A DNA stretch of 64,000 bases, from contig NZ_JAOBPP010000021.1 of assembly GCF_025574465.1 (NCBI RefSeq), forward strand, positions 1,116,001-1,180,000, written 5' to 3'. The stretch is from Kordiimonas aestuarii. Lineage in GTDB: Bacteria; Pseudomonadota; Alphaproteobacteria; Sphingomonadales; Kordiimonadaceae. Both the position numbers and the translations under genes were made by a program. The notes beneath the pieces were generated by a model that saw only the letters and a program-made list of their open reading frames with translations, had not been told where the DNA came from and searched no databases. Numbering within the stretch: position 1 is the first letter of the stretch; each line of letters starts with the position of its first letter. Positions 34,616-43,297 of the stretch are shown here, one piece after another.

Positions 34616-36244
34616 CTAAAGCGCGCTGAAATCACCGGCAAGGCCAAGGGCCACGGTGATGAGAAAAAGCGCCATCGCCGCGAACGAGAGCAGCGCCAGA
34701 TGCGGCCCGGCGACCAGGATGGCAACACCTTTTTCCGGCATCAGCCCGCGCCGCACAAATGACATGGCCAGCAGGGGGATGGCCAGTATCAACATCAGCC
34801 CCACGTTCAGGCCGATACGCCACAGCGTGACAAGGATAGGCAGGTCGAGCGCGTACATGACACCGGGCCAGGCATACCACTCGGCCAGCAGTGCGCCGCC
34901 AATTAGCCCGGTGCCGATGAGGGCGAAAGCCGCCATGCGCCGCCAAGGCCGCCCGACCGGGCTTTTCAGATGAAAGGCGGCGGTCAGAAGGGCGGCGAAC
35001 ACCCAGGGCGCGATGCTGGCGATAAAATCCATATGACCCAGGGGGCCGGTATAGCGGTAAAGCGCATCCCCCAGATAGGCGTAGCCACCCATGCGGTAGG
35101 GGCTGAGCGTCAGCACGTCGCCGGTCTTGTTTTCATAGCGGTAGGGCACGACCTCGTGGAAACTGCGGTCAAACGGCTGTGGCGCGGCATCCCCCCCGCG
35201 GTCCGGTATTTGGGCGAGGCTGAGCGTCAGGCTGCCGTCATTTTCCTCGCTCAAGGTCATCCAGTCCGCCGCCATGGTGCGCGCCCGTGACTGGAGCCAT
35301 GCCGATGGTTTGTCCGAGCGTGTGTAGCGTCCGCCAACCTCTGTGGGGGGCACCATGCGCCGGGCTTCCTCACGCGGGCCAGTGATGGTGTGGGGCGGGA
35401 AATTCTCGCGGGCGATCTGCATGACGATGTTGTGGAAGCGCTGTTTTGCCTCACCCGGGATGCCCGGCGCCATGAACACCACCCCTTCGCGCGGGAAGGC
35501 GATAATGCCCGGCGCAACTTCAAGCCATGCCAGGCCGTGTGAGACCTTGATGGCACCCACGGCACTTTTCAGTGGCCCCATGGGGTGCAGTCGCCACAGG
35601 CTTTCAGCGGCGATGAGCCGGTATATTTCAGGAGTGAGAAACGCCTGGCCGCCCGCTGTTTCATTGTGCAGCAGCACCCGGCCCAGCGCAGGCGCCAGCG
35701 GACGCCCCAGCGGGATGTGCAGTTGGGCGTCGAAGACATTGGCAAGCGGTTTCCCTGAAGCCTGTTCAAGCAAGGCGGCCAGAACTGCGTCGCCCACAAT
35801 GTCATCTGTGGCTACCTGCCCCGGCGTACGCAATTCAATAGTATAGGACCGGAGGGTGATGTCGGGTTGGATCAAGCCGCCTGGCGGTGTCGCAAACCCC
35901 GCAGTGCCGGTCAGGAGATGCCGGAGTGTCAGCGCGACCTTGAAGGGATAGTCGTTGACCATGTCTGGTAGAAATTTTGCAACTGGCTCGTCCATGTCAA
36001 GCAGGCCTTCGGCCACGAGGCGAAGGGCTGCAAGGCGTAGCATCAGGCGCTTGAGGTCGGCCTCTCCGTTTTGCGTCTGAACAAAACCGTATGTCTGGTC
36101 GCCATTGACAAAAAAAGCCTCCACCTGCACGGCCTTCAGGCGCGGCAGCACATCATCGGCACGCAGCACAATGGCTTGTGCGGATATCCCGCTTGTGAAA
36201 ACAAGCATGAGAAAAATGGTAAGCGCGGCGCGTTTCACAACCAT
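34616..36244 (-). CDS. Serine beta-lactamase-like protein without catalytic motifs, with membrane C-terminus
   Basis: Product of 542 residues with a signal peptide (about 1-23), a serine beta-lactamase/PBP-like domain (about 60-300), a beta-rich stretch, and four to five membrane helices after about residue 400. The fold is clear from RLVAEGLLDMDEPVAKFLPD and LTLRHLLTGTAGFA, but the usual SxxK site reads ADLKR, YxN is replaced by TDD, and HxG by APG. It should not hydrolyse substrates by the normal mechanism. The role may be structural or ligand binding at the envelope. It shows no frame damage, unlike the homologue at 5.4 kb. Confidence 0.75.
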   Translation of the reverse strand: MVVKRAALTIFLMLVFTSGISAQAIVLRADDVLPRLKAVQVEAFFVNGDQTYGFVQTQNGEADLKRLMLRLAALRLVAEGLLDMDEPVAKFLPDMVNDYPFKVALTLRHLLTGTAGFATPPGGLIQPDITLRSYTIELRTPGQVATDDIVGDAVLAALLEQASGKPLANVFDAQLHIPLGRPLAPALGRVLLHNETAGGQAFLTPEIYRLIAAESLWRLHPMGPLKSAVGAIKVSHGLAWLEVAPGIIAFPREGVVFMAPGIPGEAKQRFHNIVMQIARENFPPHTITGPREEARRMVPPTEVGGRYTRSDKPSAWLQSRARTMAADWMTLSEENDGSLTLSLAQIPDRGGDAAPQPFDRSFHEVVPYRYENKTGDVLTLSPYRMGGYAYLGDALYRYTGPLGHMDFIASIAPWVFAALLTAAFHLKSPVGRPWRRMAAFALIGTGLIGGALLAEWYAWPGVMYALDLPILVTLWRIGLNVGLMLILAIPLLAMSFVRRGLMPEKGVAILVAGPHLALLSFAAMALFLITVALGLAGDFSAL

Positions 36245-36323
36245 AAGGCCTTGGCGTTATTGAACTTCCAGCTAATTAAAGCACGGAACGTCCGCCCTTG
36301 CCATAGGCCAAAAAGGAGCGCGA

Positions 36324-37202
36324 TCAGAACTGGAACTGCAGCCCCGCCCCGCTTACCAACTGCGTCGCGGAACCGTAGCCGCCGCCTGACAGCGGGCTGT
36401 CACCTGCGCTACCGAACAGGCGCCCGAGGGCGACAAGCCCCAACAGGCGAACGGATTCGTTTATCTTATAGGCACCAATCACGTTCAGCGATACTTCCGA
36501 GAACCCGGCATCGGCATCAAAGGCGGGCAGGTTCAGCGCTGAATTGGCTGACTGCGTCGGTGTAATGCCATAGTTGGTTTGCATGGCCTTTTCCGACATC
36601 CATTTGGCGCGGATGCCGGCCCCCATGGCGAAATCACCGGCCTTGAAGATGCCGTGCCCTGCGGTCAGGCGGATCTGCATGCCCTGTGCAGCGCCAAGGG
36701 CTTGCCGTATCTCGGCGTTGATCAACATGCTTTTGGTCGAATAACGCGCAAAGGCCCCCACATCAATGGTGGTCGAAATGTCGCCAAGGCCAGCAAGCGC
36801 CTTGTTGGTATCCTCGCCACGACCGCCATGCAGGTTCAACAGCGGCCCGGCTTCGAAGTCGTCTTTTTTATAGGCCGAATAGGTGAATTTCCCGCCGTTG
36901 AGCCGCCATACTTCCTTGTAGCGAATGTCAATAAGCGGAATGGCGCGAAAGCGGTAATTGTTTGACCCGTCGTAATCGGGGGTCCAGCCAATACCAACGC
37001 CGATGCGGGCTTTGACGTCCTGGCTGTCAAGGTCACCGGGCAGCAGAAGGTCGATACCATCCTGCACGGCCTCAAGCGCATTGTTGAAGCTGTCCGCCAT
37101 GCTGAAGCGGTCCGCATTGGCGCCGCCTGACGGGATGGTCATCAGCGTGGCAGCTGTAAGTGCCCCCGCCGTGTTCTTTATCTTCTGTCTCTTGTGCAAC
37201 AC
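36324..37202 (-). CDS. MipA/OmpV family outer-membrane protein
   Basis: Outer-membrane beta-barrel of about 292 residues. A cleavable signal peptide ends in SGGANA, then come alternating strands and a C-terminal phenylalanine (LQFQF). Typical MipA parts are GVGIGWTPDYDGSNNYRFRA and the FSEVSLNVIGAYKINE region. The GTG at 37202 is preferred over the ATG at 37262 because the longer form would include a terminator-like hairpin and a long non-family N-terminus. The family links to murein enzymes or osmotic response; its role here is unknown. Confidence 0.8.
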   Translation of the reverse strand: MLHKRQKIKNTAGALTAATLMTIPSGGANADRFSMADSFNNALEAVQDGIDLLLPGDLDSQDVKARIGVGIGWTPDYDGSNNYRFRAIPLIDIRYKEVWRLNGGKFTYSAYKKDDFEAGPLLNLHGGRGEDTNKALAGLGDISTTIDVGAFARYSTKSMLINAEIRQALGAAQGMQIRLTAGHGIFKAGDFAMGAGIRAKWMSEKAMQTNYGITPTQSANSALNLPAFDADAGFSEVSLNVIGAYKINESVRLLGLVALGRLFGSAGDSPLSGGGYGSATQLVSGAGLQFQF

Positions 37203-37221
37203 AGGTCCCCGAGCTCCTGCA

Positions 37222-37245
37222 AAAAATGCGTCCAAAACGGACGCA
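37222..37245 (-). terminator. Hairpin with T-run downstream of the MATE gene
   Basis: On the minus strand TGCGTCC pairs with GGACGCA around GTTTT, and six T follow. It lies 160 bases after the MATE stop and about 20 bases before the mipA GTG. It can end the MATE transcript and helps to fix the mipA start, since it lies inside the longer reading frame. Confidence 0.65.
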
Positions 37246-37405
37246 AAGTCCTGTCGTGTCATTGTTTTATTGTCTCAGACAAAAAGGTAAAATTAAGGCG
37301 CCTTTGTGCCCGGAAAAATCTTATTGGTTGCATTGAGGATAGCCGCTGCGCTTTTGAATGGAAACGCAAATCATTGTCAGGGTGGATTTTAGAGGCCAGG
37401 TCGCC

Positions 37406-38776
37406 TTACGGCTTGGTGCGGCTCAGGTGATAGAAACGTACCATCTGCAGCGCAAAGGAAATCACCACGCCGATCAACATGCCCTCCATCAACCCCTGGA
37501 GGCCGTGGCCCATGGGAAACGCCAACACATAACAGGCCGGCAGCATGACAAAGGCGAAAGAGAACCCCTGAAGCACCGTGGGCCACCATGTCTCGCGGTA
37601 GCCGCGCAACACAGCGGACGCCACCATTTGCGCGGCGTCAAATATCATGCCGAAGGTGTAGACGATGGCGAAAGGCAGTAACAGCACGACGATGCGTTCA
37701 TCCTTGGTGAAAATGCCCAGAAGCGGCCCGGTATAGACATAAATGCCAAGGGCAAAAAGGCCGGTGACGATAAAATTCAGCACCACGCCTGACAGCCCGG
37801 CAAGGGCGGTGTCCGCCCGGTCACGGCGGGAATAGGCAATACCTGTGCGTACGCTGGTGGCAACACCGATGCCGATGGAGATCATCAGCGGCACTCCCAG
37901 CACCTGATAGACAACACCGTGGGCCGCCAGCGGCACGGTACCGAGCCAGCCCGCGAAGACCGCAAGAGCGGAGAAGGCCAACACCTCCGCCGCCAGCGAG
38001 ACGGCGCTGGCATACCCCATATGGCGCTGGTCGCGCCATTCTGCCCACTTCTGGCCGTGGGGTTTGCGGGTGCCATAACCTCGCACGCTGGGCGCATACC
38101 AGACATAGGTGAAGGCCGCGCCCGCAAGACACCAGCGGATAACGGTGGACGTCCATGCGGACCCCGCGGCACCCATTTCCGGGAAGCCGAAGGCGCCAAA
38201 GATGAGCACATAGTCGAGGACAAGGTTGATCACATTTGCACCCAGCATCAGGTAAAACCCGACCTCGGCGCGCTTGATACCCTCCAGGAACATGGTGGAG
38301 TTGAGGAACAGCAGGTGCCCGGGCACCCCGACCGCAAGGATGCGGATAAGGTGGCCTGCCTCCCGCGCTTTCTCGTCCGTCTGGCCAAGAAGCGCAAGCC
38401 AGTAGTCAGCGGGCCAGATGGCTGCAAGAATAAGGAACCCCACGATAACCGTGAAGGGCAGGTTGCGTCTCCATACGCGCCCTGCCTCGCGGGGGTTATC
38501 TTCGCCAATGGCGTTCGCCACATACACCGTGATGCCGCCAAGAAGGCCAATGCCAACCACAAGGGCAAACATGATCACCGACTGGTTGGCTAGGTTAAGC
38601 CACGCCAGATGCTCGGTCGCATAGTGGCCGACAAGGGCGGTGTCGACCATCGACAAGCCCATGACACCAATGCGCATCATCACCGCAGGCAAGGCAAGCC
38701 GGGAAAGCTCGCTGAAGTGGCGCTTCAGGCGGTCCTTGAGCCACTCAGGGCTGATGGTTTGGCCGGTATCGGACAT
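37406..38776 (-). CDS. MATE family efflux transporter
   Basis: Na+- or H+-coupled drug or metabolite exporter of 456 residues with twelve predicted membrane helices in two halves. Typical parts are MIGVMGLSMVDTALVGHY in the first helix and GVPLMISIGIGVATSVR in the second half. It belongs to the NorM/DinF-like group. The divergent OPT locus starts about 150 bases away. The substrate is unknown. Confidence 0.92.
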   Translation of the reverse strand: MSDTGQTISPEWLKDRLKRHFSELSRLALPAVMMRIGVMGLSMVDTALVGHYATEHLAWLNLANQSVIMFALVVGIGLLGGITVYVANAIGEDNPREAGRVWRRNLPFTVIVGFLILAAIWPADYWLALLGQTDEKAREAGHLIRILAVGVPGHLLFLNSTMFLEGIKRAEVGFYLMLGANVINLVLDYVLIFGAFGFPEMGAAGSAWTSTVIRWCLAGAAFTYVWYAPSVRGYGTRKPHGQKWAEWRDQRHMGYASAVSLAAEVLAFSALAVFAGWLGTVPLAAHGVVYQVLGVPLMISIGIGVATSVRTGIAYSRRDRADTALAGLSGVVLNFIVTGLFALGIYVYTGPLLGIFTKDERIVVLLLPFAIVYTFGMIFDAAQMVASAVLRGYRETWWPTVLQGFSFAFVMLPACYVLAFPMGHGLQGLMEGMLIGVVISFALQMVRFYHLSRTKP

Positions 38777-38929
38777 GCGGTATAAACCTAAATGCTACGG
38801 TCGTTTTGGGCAGGATCGACTAGACTGAACCCAAAGGATACTGCTAGGCTGGTTTTTACAAACTGGCAAGCGCTAGAGCAAATGCCGCCAAAAAAAGAAA
38901 AACAATCCAAATCCTTGGGGGAGGTACAG

Positions 38930-40669
38930 GTGTCACAAGAAAATCATGCTAGCCAGGGGCCGATAACACACGGCGCATATCCTGAGCTTTCATCCTACGC
39001 CATTGCCGTAGGCTATTTTTTGGGCGTTATCATTGCCATGTCCATTGGCTTTGCGGCCCTGAAACTCGGCTTCTCGATTGAAGGGTCGGAACTGGCCGCC
39101 ATCCTTGGCTTTGGCATTCTGCGCGGCATCCTGCGTCGTCGCTCGATTGTTGAGAACAACGTTACACAGACAGTGGCCAGCGCGGTCAACGGCGCATCGT
39201 CGGGCATGATGTTTTCGGTACCGGCCATTTTCATTCTTGGTTTTGGCAATGACTTCAATCCCTACGTGCTGACGTTTGGTGCCATCGCCGGTGCCTTCCT
39301 TGGTATCGCCTTCATCATCCCGCTTCGGAAACAGATGATCGATTTTGAGCGCCTGACCTATCCGGGCGGCGTTGCCGTGGCGACCATCCTCAAGTCACCG
39401 GGGGCGGGCATTGAAAAAGCAAAATTGCTGGTCATTGCCATGCTGCTTTCCGGTGCCCTGCATGCCATCAGTCTGGCAACAGGCGTGGAAAACTGGCCGC
39501 TGTTCGAGCAACTTGGCCTGCCTGCCTATATGAACGGCACATGGTACCTGTCGCTGATGACCATCGGCGTTGGTTACATCGCCGGGCGTGGCGGCGTGGC
39601 CTTTATCATTGGCGGTTATGTTTGTTACTTTGTGCTGGCACCCATGTTGTCGGCGACCGACCTGTTCCCCGTGGTCAATGGTGTGCTGGTGAATGAACCT
39701 GGGCCTCTGCGCACGTTGCTGTTCCGGCCCGTGGGTATCGGCATGCTGATTGGCGGTGCGGTGATCGGGGTGCTGTTTGCCTTTCCGCTTATCCGGTCCG
39801 CCGTGTCGTCCATGCAGTCCTCCGCCAAGGTGGACAGCGCTATGAGCCGCGACGAGATGCCGATCAAGCTTTTGTATATCGCCATTGGGGGTGCGGCAGT
39901 GTTGCTTGGCATCATGGCCATCACCTCGGCTGAGCAGGTGGGTATCGTGCGTGGCCTGATGATGGCGGTTCTCGGCACGCTTTGGATATGGATGGCAGGC
40001 ATCATTCTCTCGGAAGCCATTGGGCGGACCAACTGGTCACCGTTGTCGGGCATGACGCTGGTCGCGGTCACATTGTTGATCGTGATCACGCAAAGCTTTG
40101 GCGGCATGGACAAGATGCAGGCCATCGTGGCGGCGGTCACTGTGGGCGCCGCGACATGCGTGGCGATGAGCCAGGCAACAGACCTGATGCTTGACCTGAA
40201 GACAGGCTATCTTGTCGGCGCTACGCCGCGCATGCAGCAACTCGGGCAGTTTGCCGGTGCATGGCTTGGGCCCTTGGTGATCATCGTGCTGATTTATGTG
40301 CTGCATGATGCCTATGGCCTTGGTTCAGACAAGTTGCCAGCCCCGCAAGGACAAGCGCTGGCAAGCATGGTGAACGGTATTCTGGGCGGTGATGTACCGA
40401 CCGAGAAATATATCGCCGGGGCCTTGATGGGGGCGCTGCTCTCCGCCGTTCAAGGCGGGCTTGGCATCACGGTGGGGCTTGGTTTCTACCTACCGTTCAA
40501 CATTGTGCTGACCTATTCCATCGGCACCTTGCTGCGCGAAATTACTGACCGCAAGGCAGGCCACGCGTGGTCCGACAACAAGGGCATTCCCATTGCGGCG
40601 GGCCTGATTGTCGGTGAGGCACTTGTAGGCGTGGGTTACGCCGTTAACATCATCATCAGCGCCAATTAA
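38930..40669 (+). CDS. OPT family oligopeptide transporter
   Basis: Large inner-membrane transporter of 579 residues with about fifteen helices. The N-terminal part reads YPELSSYAIAVGYFLGVIIAM and later ITDRKAGHAWSDNKGIPIAAG, which match bacterial OPT proteins. The GTG at 38930 is chosen because GGGGGAGGT lies directly before it; the frame is open 138 bases further, but no ribosome site is seen there. It should import oligopeptides. A small membrane protein, a RidA-like protein and two exported peptidases follow on the same strand. Confidence 0.9.
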   Translation: MSQENHASQGPITHGAYPELSSYAIAVGYFLGVIIAMSIGFAALKLGFSIEGSELAAILGFGILRGILRRRSIVENNVTQTVASAVNGASSGMMFSVPAIFILGFGNDFNPYVLTFGAIAGAFLGIAFIIPLRKQMIDFERLTYPGGVAVATILKSPGAGIEKAKLLVIAMLLSGALHAISLATGVENWPLFEQLGLPAYMNGTWYLSLMTIGVGYIAGRGGVAFIIGGYVCYFVLAPMLSATDLFPVVNGVLVNEPGPLRTLLFRPVGIGMLIGGAVIGVLFAFPLIRSAVSSMQSSAKVDSAMSRDEMPIKLLYIAIGGAAVLLGIMAITSAEQVGIVRGLMMAVLGTLWIWMAGIILSEAIGRTNWSPLSGMTLVAVTLLIVITQSFGGMDKMQAIVAAVTVGAATCVAMSQATDLMLDLKTGYLVGATPRMQQLGQFAGAWLGPLVIIVLIYVLHDAYGLGSDKLPAPQGQALASMVNGILGGDVPTEKYIAGALMGALLSAVQGGLGITVGLGFYLPFNIVLTYSIGTLLREITDRKAGHAWSDNKGIPIAAGLIVGEALVGVGYAVNIIISAN

Positions 40670-40683
40670 GGGAGGGCTTCAAG

Positions 40684-41229
40684 ATGAAAAAGATTGCTTA
40701 TCTGATCGTTGTGTTGGCGTTCCTCGCGGGCGCGTTCCTGGCATCCCTGCATCCAACGGAGATGGATTGGCCAAGCTTCCTGCCGGTGATGCTGGCGGGG
40801 GTGATCGGCGTGGTGCTGATCAAGCGATCCGAAAGTGCGGAGGCACGGTCTTCGGACAAACTGGCGCGCAACCGTGTGCTACTTGAGGAAAGCCTCGCTA
40901 ACATCGTCACCAACCTGAAAGCGCTTGATGGCCGCAAGGACAAGGTGCCGACATACGACATGCGGTTCGAGATCGACAAATTGTTCCGTGATGACCTGAC
41001 CAATTTTGCCGATGCACGCGACAGCATGAAACACCTGTTTGGCCTGCAGTCCTATGCGGACGTGATGTCCAGTTTCGCGGCGGGGGAACGCTATATCAAC
41101 CGCGTGTGGTCTGCCTCGACCGATGGGTACATCGATGAGGTGCTGGCCTATGTGGAAAAATCCCTCAGCCAGTTTGAACACGCGCAGGAAGAGTTCCAGA
41201 AGGCAGCCACGGCTGCCGCGCCGGTCTGA
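40684..41229 (+). CDS. Small two-helix membrane protein, partner of the OPT transporter
   Basis: Unknown function, 181 residues. Two membrane helices lie at about 5-24 and 31-47, followed by a long helical, charged cytosolic or periplasmic part (LEESLANIVTNLKAL, AYVEKSLSQFEHAQEE). It begins 14 bases after the OPT stop with GGAGGG in front, so it is co-transcribed. It may help the transporter or tie it to a peptidase. Confidence 0.75.
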   Translation: MKKIAYLIVVLAFLAGAFLASLHPTEMDWPSFLPVMLAGVIGVVLIKRSESAEARSSDKLARNRVLLEESLANIVTNLKALDGRKDKVPTYDMRFEIDKLFRDDLTNFADARDSMKHLFGLQSYADVMSSFAAGERYINRVWSASTDGYIDEVLAYVEKSLSQFEHAQEEFQKAATAAAPV

Positions 41230-41249
41230 ACGGTGTCAGGAGAGGGTGC

Positions 41250-41699
41250 GTGAAACTTGTATTGGCCACCGCACTGGCGCTGGCAATGAGCCTGCCTGGC
41301 ATGGCAGAGGGTGCGCGTGACCGTGCCGATGTGATTGTGCCTGAAGGGTGGCAGAATGCCTACGAGAACTGGCACTATGCACCGGCGGTGAAAATCGACG
41401 GCCGGATTTATGTCTCCGGCGTGGTAAGCGTGCCGCGTGACGGCGATATGAAAGCAGCTTACCGGCAGGCATGGCAGGCGATCGGCTCGCTCCTCGAGGA
41501 AGCTGGTTCCAGCCTTGATGACATCGTGGATATCACCACATTCCACACCAACCTGCGCCCGGAATTCCCTGAGTTTACCGCCGTGAAGGATGAATTCATC
41601 CGCAAACCCTATCCTGCCTGGACCGCGATCGGTGTGGATAGTCTCCTCATGCCGGAGGCCAATGTGGAGATCAAGGTCATCGCTCACCTGCCCGAATAA
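41250..41699 (+). CDS. Secreted RidA-like (YjgF/UK114) protein lacking the catalytic arginine
   Basis: Rid fold protein of 149 residues with a cleavable signal peptide (LVLATALALAMSLPGMAEGA). The fold is clear from ISVSGVVSV-type strands, GSLLEEAGSSLDDIVDITTF and VEIKVIA. In RidA the key Arg sits in PARS; here the position reads PAWT, so imine deaminase activity is unlikely. Most Rid proteins are cytosolic, so the signal peptide is unusual. The GTG at 41250 has AGGAGAGG before it. It follows the OPT partner gene by 20 bases. Confidence 0.8.
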   Translation: MKLVLATALALAMSLPGMAEGARDRADVIVPEGWQNAYENWHYAPAVKIDGRIYVSGVVSVPRDGDMKAAYRQAWQAIGSLLEEAGSSLDDIVDITTFHTNLRPEFPEFTAVKDEFIRKPYPAWTAIGVDSLLMPEANVEIKVIAHLPE

Positions 41700-41829
41700 G
41701 GCGCCCTGTGAGACAGAGAAACAGGCCGCAGTCCGCGTGAAAGTCCAATTGGACAAGGCTGGGAAATCAGGCTGCGCTCACTGCCTGTTTTCTAACGTAT
41801 AAAGGGACGTTTGCACGCCTGCTCATCAA

Positions 41830-41857
41830 GGCGGCCCTGTGCCGCCGGTTTTCTTTT
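41830..41857 (+). terminator. Candidate intrinsic terminator after the RidA-like gene
   Basis: GGCGGC pairs with GCCGCC around CCTGT, then GGTTTTCTTTT. It lies 130 bases after the RidA-like stop and 136 before the amidohydrolase start, so it may split the peptide locus into two transcripts. Confidence 0.6.
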
Positions 41858-41992
41858 GTGCGTTACTGCGCGCGCTAGGCCGTCTGTCCGGGGTTCATTG
41901 CATCATAGACTGCAACACATAATCGCATTGGACATGATGCCGATTTCGGCCTACGGTCACCGCCTGATTTTGTGGCATAAAAGGGGATATTT

Positions 41993-43273
41993 ATGCGTAA
42001 GCTTTGGGCTGTAGCCTTGGTGGCTGCCGGGGTAGTGGGAATGGCGGCGCCAGCCTCTGCGGCGGAAATTGTCATCACCGCCGATGCAATGATTGACGTT
42101 GTCAAAGGCAAGCGGGTTGAAAAGCCGATGATTGTGGTGCGCGATGACCGTATCGTCGCCATTGGCAAACAGGGCACCTTCACCGCAGCGGAAGATGCGC
42201 AGGTCATTGCCCTTGACGGCATGACCTTGCTGCCCGGTTTCATGGACATGCATGTGCACCTCTCTGGCGACGCGGAAACGCCATTTTACATGTCCATGGG
42301 ATATTCGGTGCCGCGCCAGACGGTTGTCGCGGTCAAGAACGCCCAAAAAACGCTGATGGCAGGTTTCACCACCGTGCGAGACCTTGGCGATGAAGGCTAT
42401 GCGGTGATTGGCGTGCGCGACGGCATCAACGCGGGCGACATTGTCGGGCCACGCATTTTCTCAGCCGGGAACGCGCTTGGCATCACCGGTGGTCACTGCG
42501 ACAATAATTTCCTCGCGCCTGAAATGCAGGCCGTGTCAGGCGGTGTGGCGGATGGCCCGTGGGCCGCGCGCGAAAAGGTGCGCGAGAATATCAAATACGG
42601 TGCCAACGCCGTTAAATTCTGCGCCACAGGTGGTGTGTTCTCCAAGGGCACCAAGGTTGGTATCCAGCAATATACGCTTGAGGAAATGAAGGCGATCGTG
42701 GACGAAGGCCACCAGCGCGGCCTTGTGGTTGCAGCGCACGCGCACGGCACCAGCGGTATTAAGGCGGCGATTGTAGCGGGCGTTGATTCGGTTGAGCATG
42801 TCAGCTTCCTGGACGACGAGGGAGTGGCGCTGGCCAAGAAGTTCGGCACCTATTTCTCGATGGATATCTACAACACCGAATATACGCTGACCTATGGCGC
42901 GGAAAACGGTGTGCCGGAAGAAAACATCAACAAGGAACGCCAGGTGTCTCAGCGCCAGCGTGAAAGCTTTACCCGTGCGGTGAAGGGCGGCGTGAAAATG
43001 GTCATGGGCACCGACGCGGCCATCTACCCGCACGGCGATAACGCCAAACAATTCTCCCGCATGGTTGAATTTGGCATGACACCGATGCAGGCCCTGCAGG
43101 CGGCAACCATCAATGCGGCGACCCTGATGAAACAGGAAAGCGACCTTGGCGCGTTGCAGGAAGGTTTTCTGGCGGACATCGTAGCGGTGAAGGGCAATCC
43201 GCTTGATGACATCACGGTCACGGAGAAAGTGATTTTCGTCATGAAAGACGGCGTGGTTTATAAGGGCGAATAA
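41993..43273 (+). CDS. Exported metal-dependent amidohydrolase, prolidase-like
   Basis: Product of 426 residues with a signal peptide (MRKLWAVALVAAGVVGMAA). It belongs to the amidohydrolase group that includes Xaa-Pro and Xaa-basic dipeptidases. Metal ligands lie in GFMDMHVHL, AVKFCATGG (Lys), AAHAHG, VEHVSFL and GTDAAI. It should work in the periplasm on dipeptides; the exact specificity cannot be told. AGGGG lies before the ATG. The M24 peptidase gene follows 24 bases later. Confidence 0.87.
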   Translation: MRKLWAVALVAAGVVGMAAPASAAEIVITADAMIDVVKGKRVEKPMIVVRDDRIVAIGKQGTFTAAEDAQVIALDGMTLLPGFMDMHVHLSGDAETPFYMSMGYSVPRQTVVAVKNAQKTLMAGFTTVRDLGDEGYAVIGVRDGINAGDIVGPRIFSAGNALGITGGHCDNNFLAPEMQAVSGGVADGPWAAREKVRENIKYGANAVKFCATGGVFSKGTKVGIQQYTLEEMKAIVDEGHQRGLVVAAHAHGTSGIKAAIVAGVDSVEHVSFLDDEGVALAKKFGTYFSMDIYNTEYTLTYGAENGVPEENINKERQVSQRQRESFTRAVKGGVKMVMGTDAAIYPHGDNAKQFSRMVEFGMTPMQALQAATINAATLMKQESDLGALQEGFLADIVAVKGNPLDDITVTEKVIFVMKDGVVYKGE

Positions 43274-43297
43274 CAAAAGCCAGAGGGAGGCGAGGGC

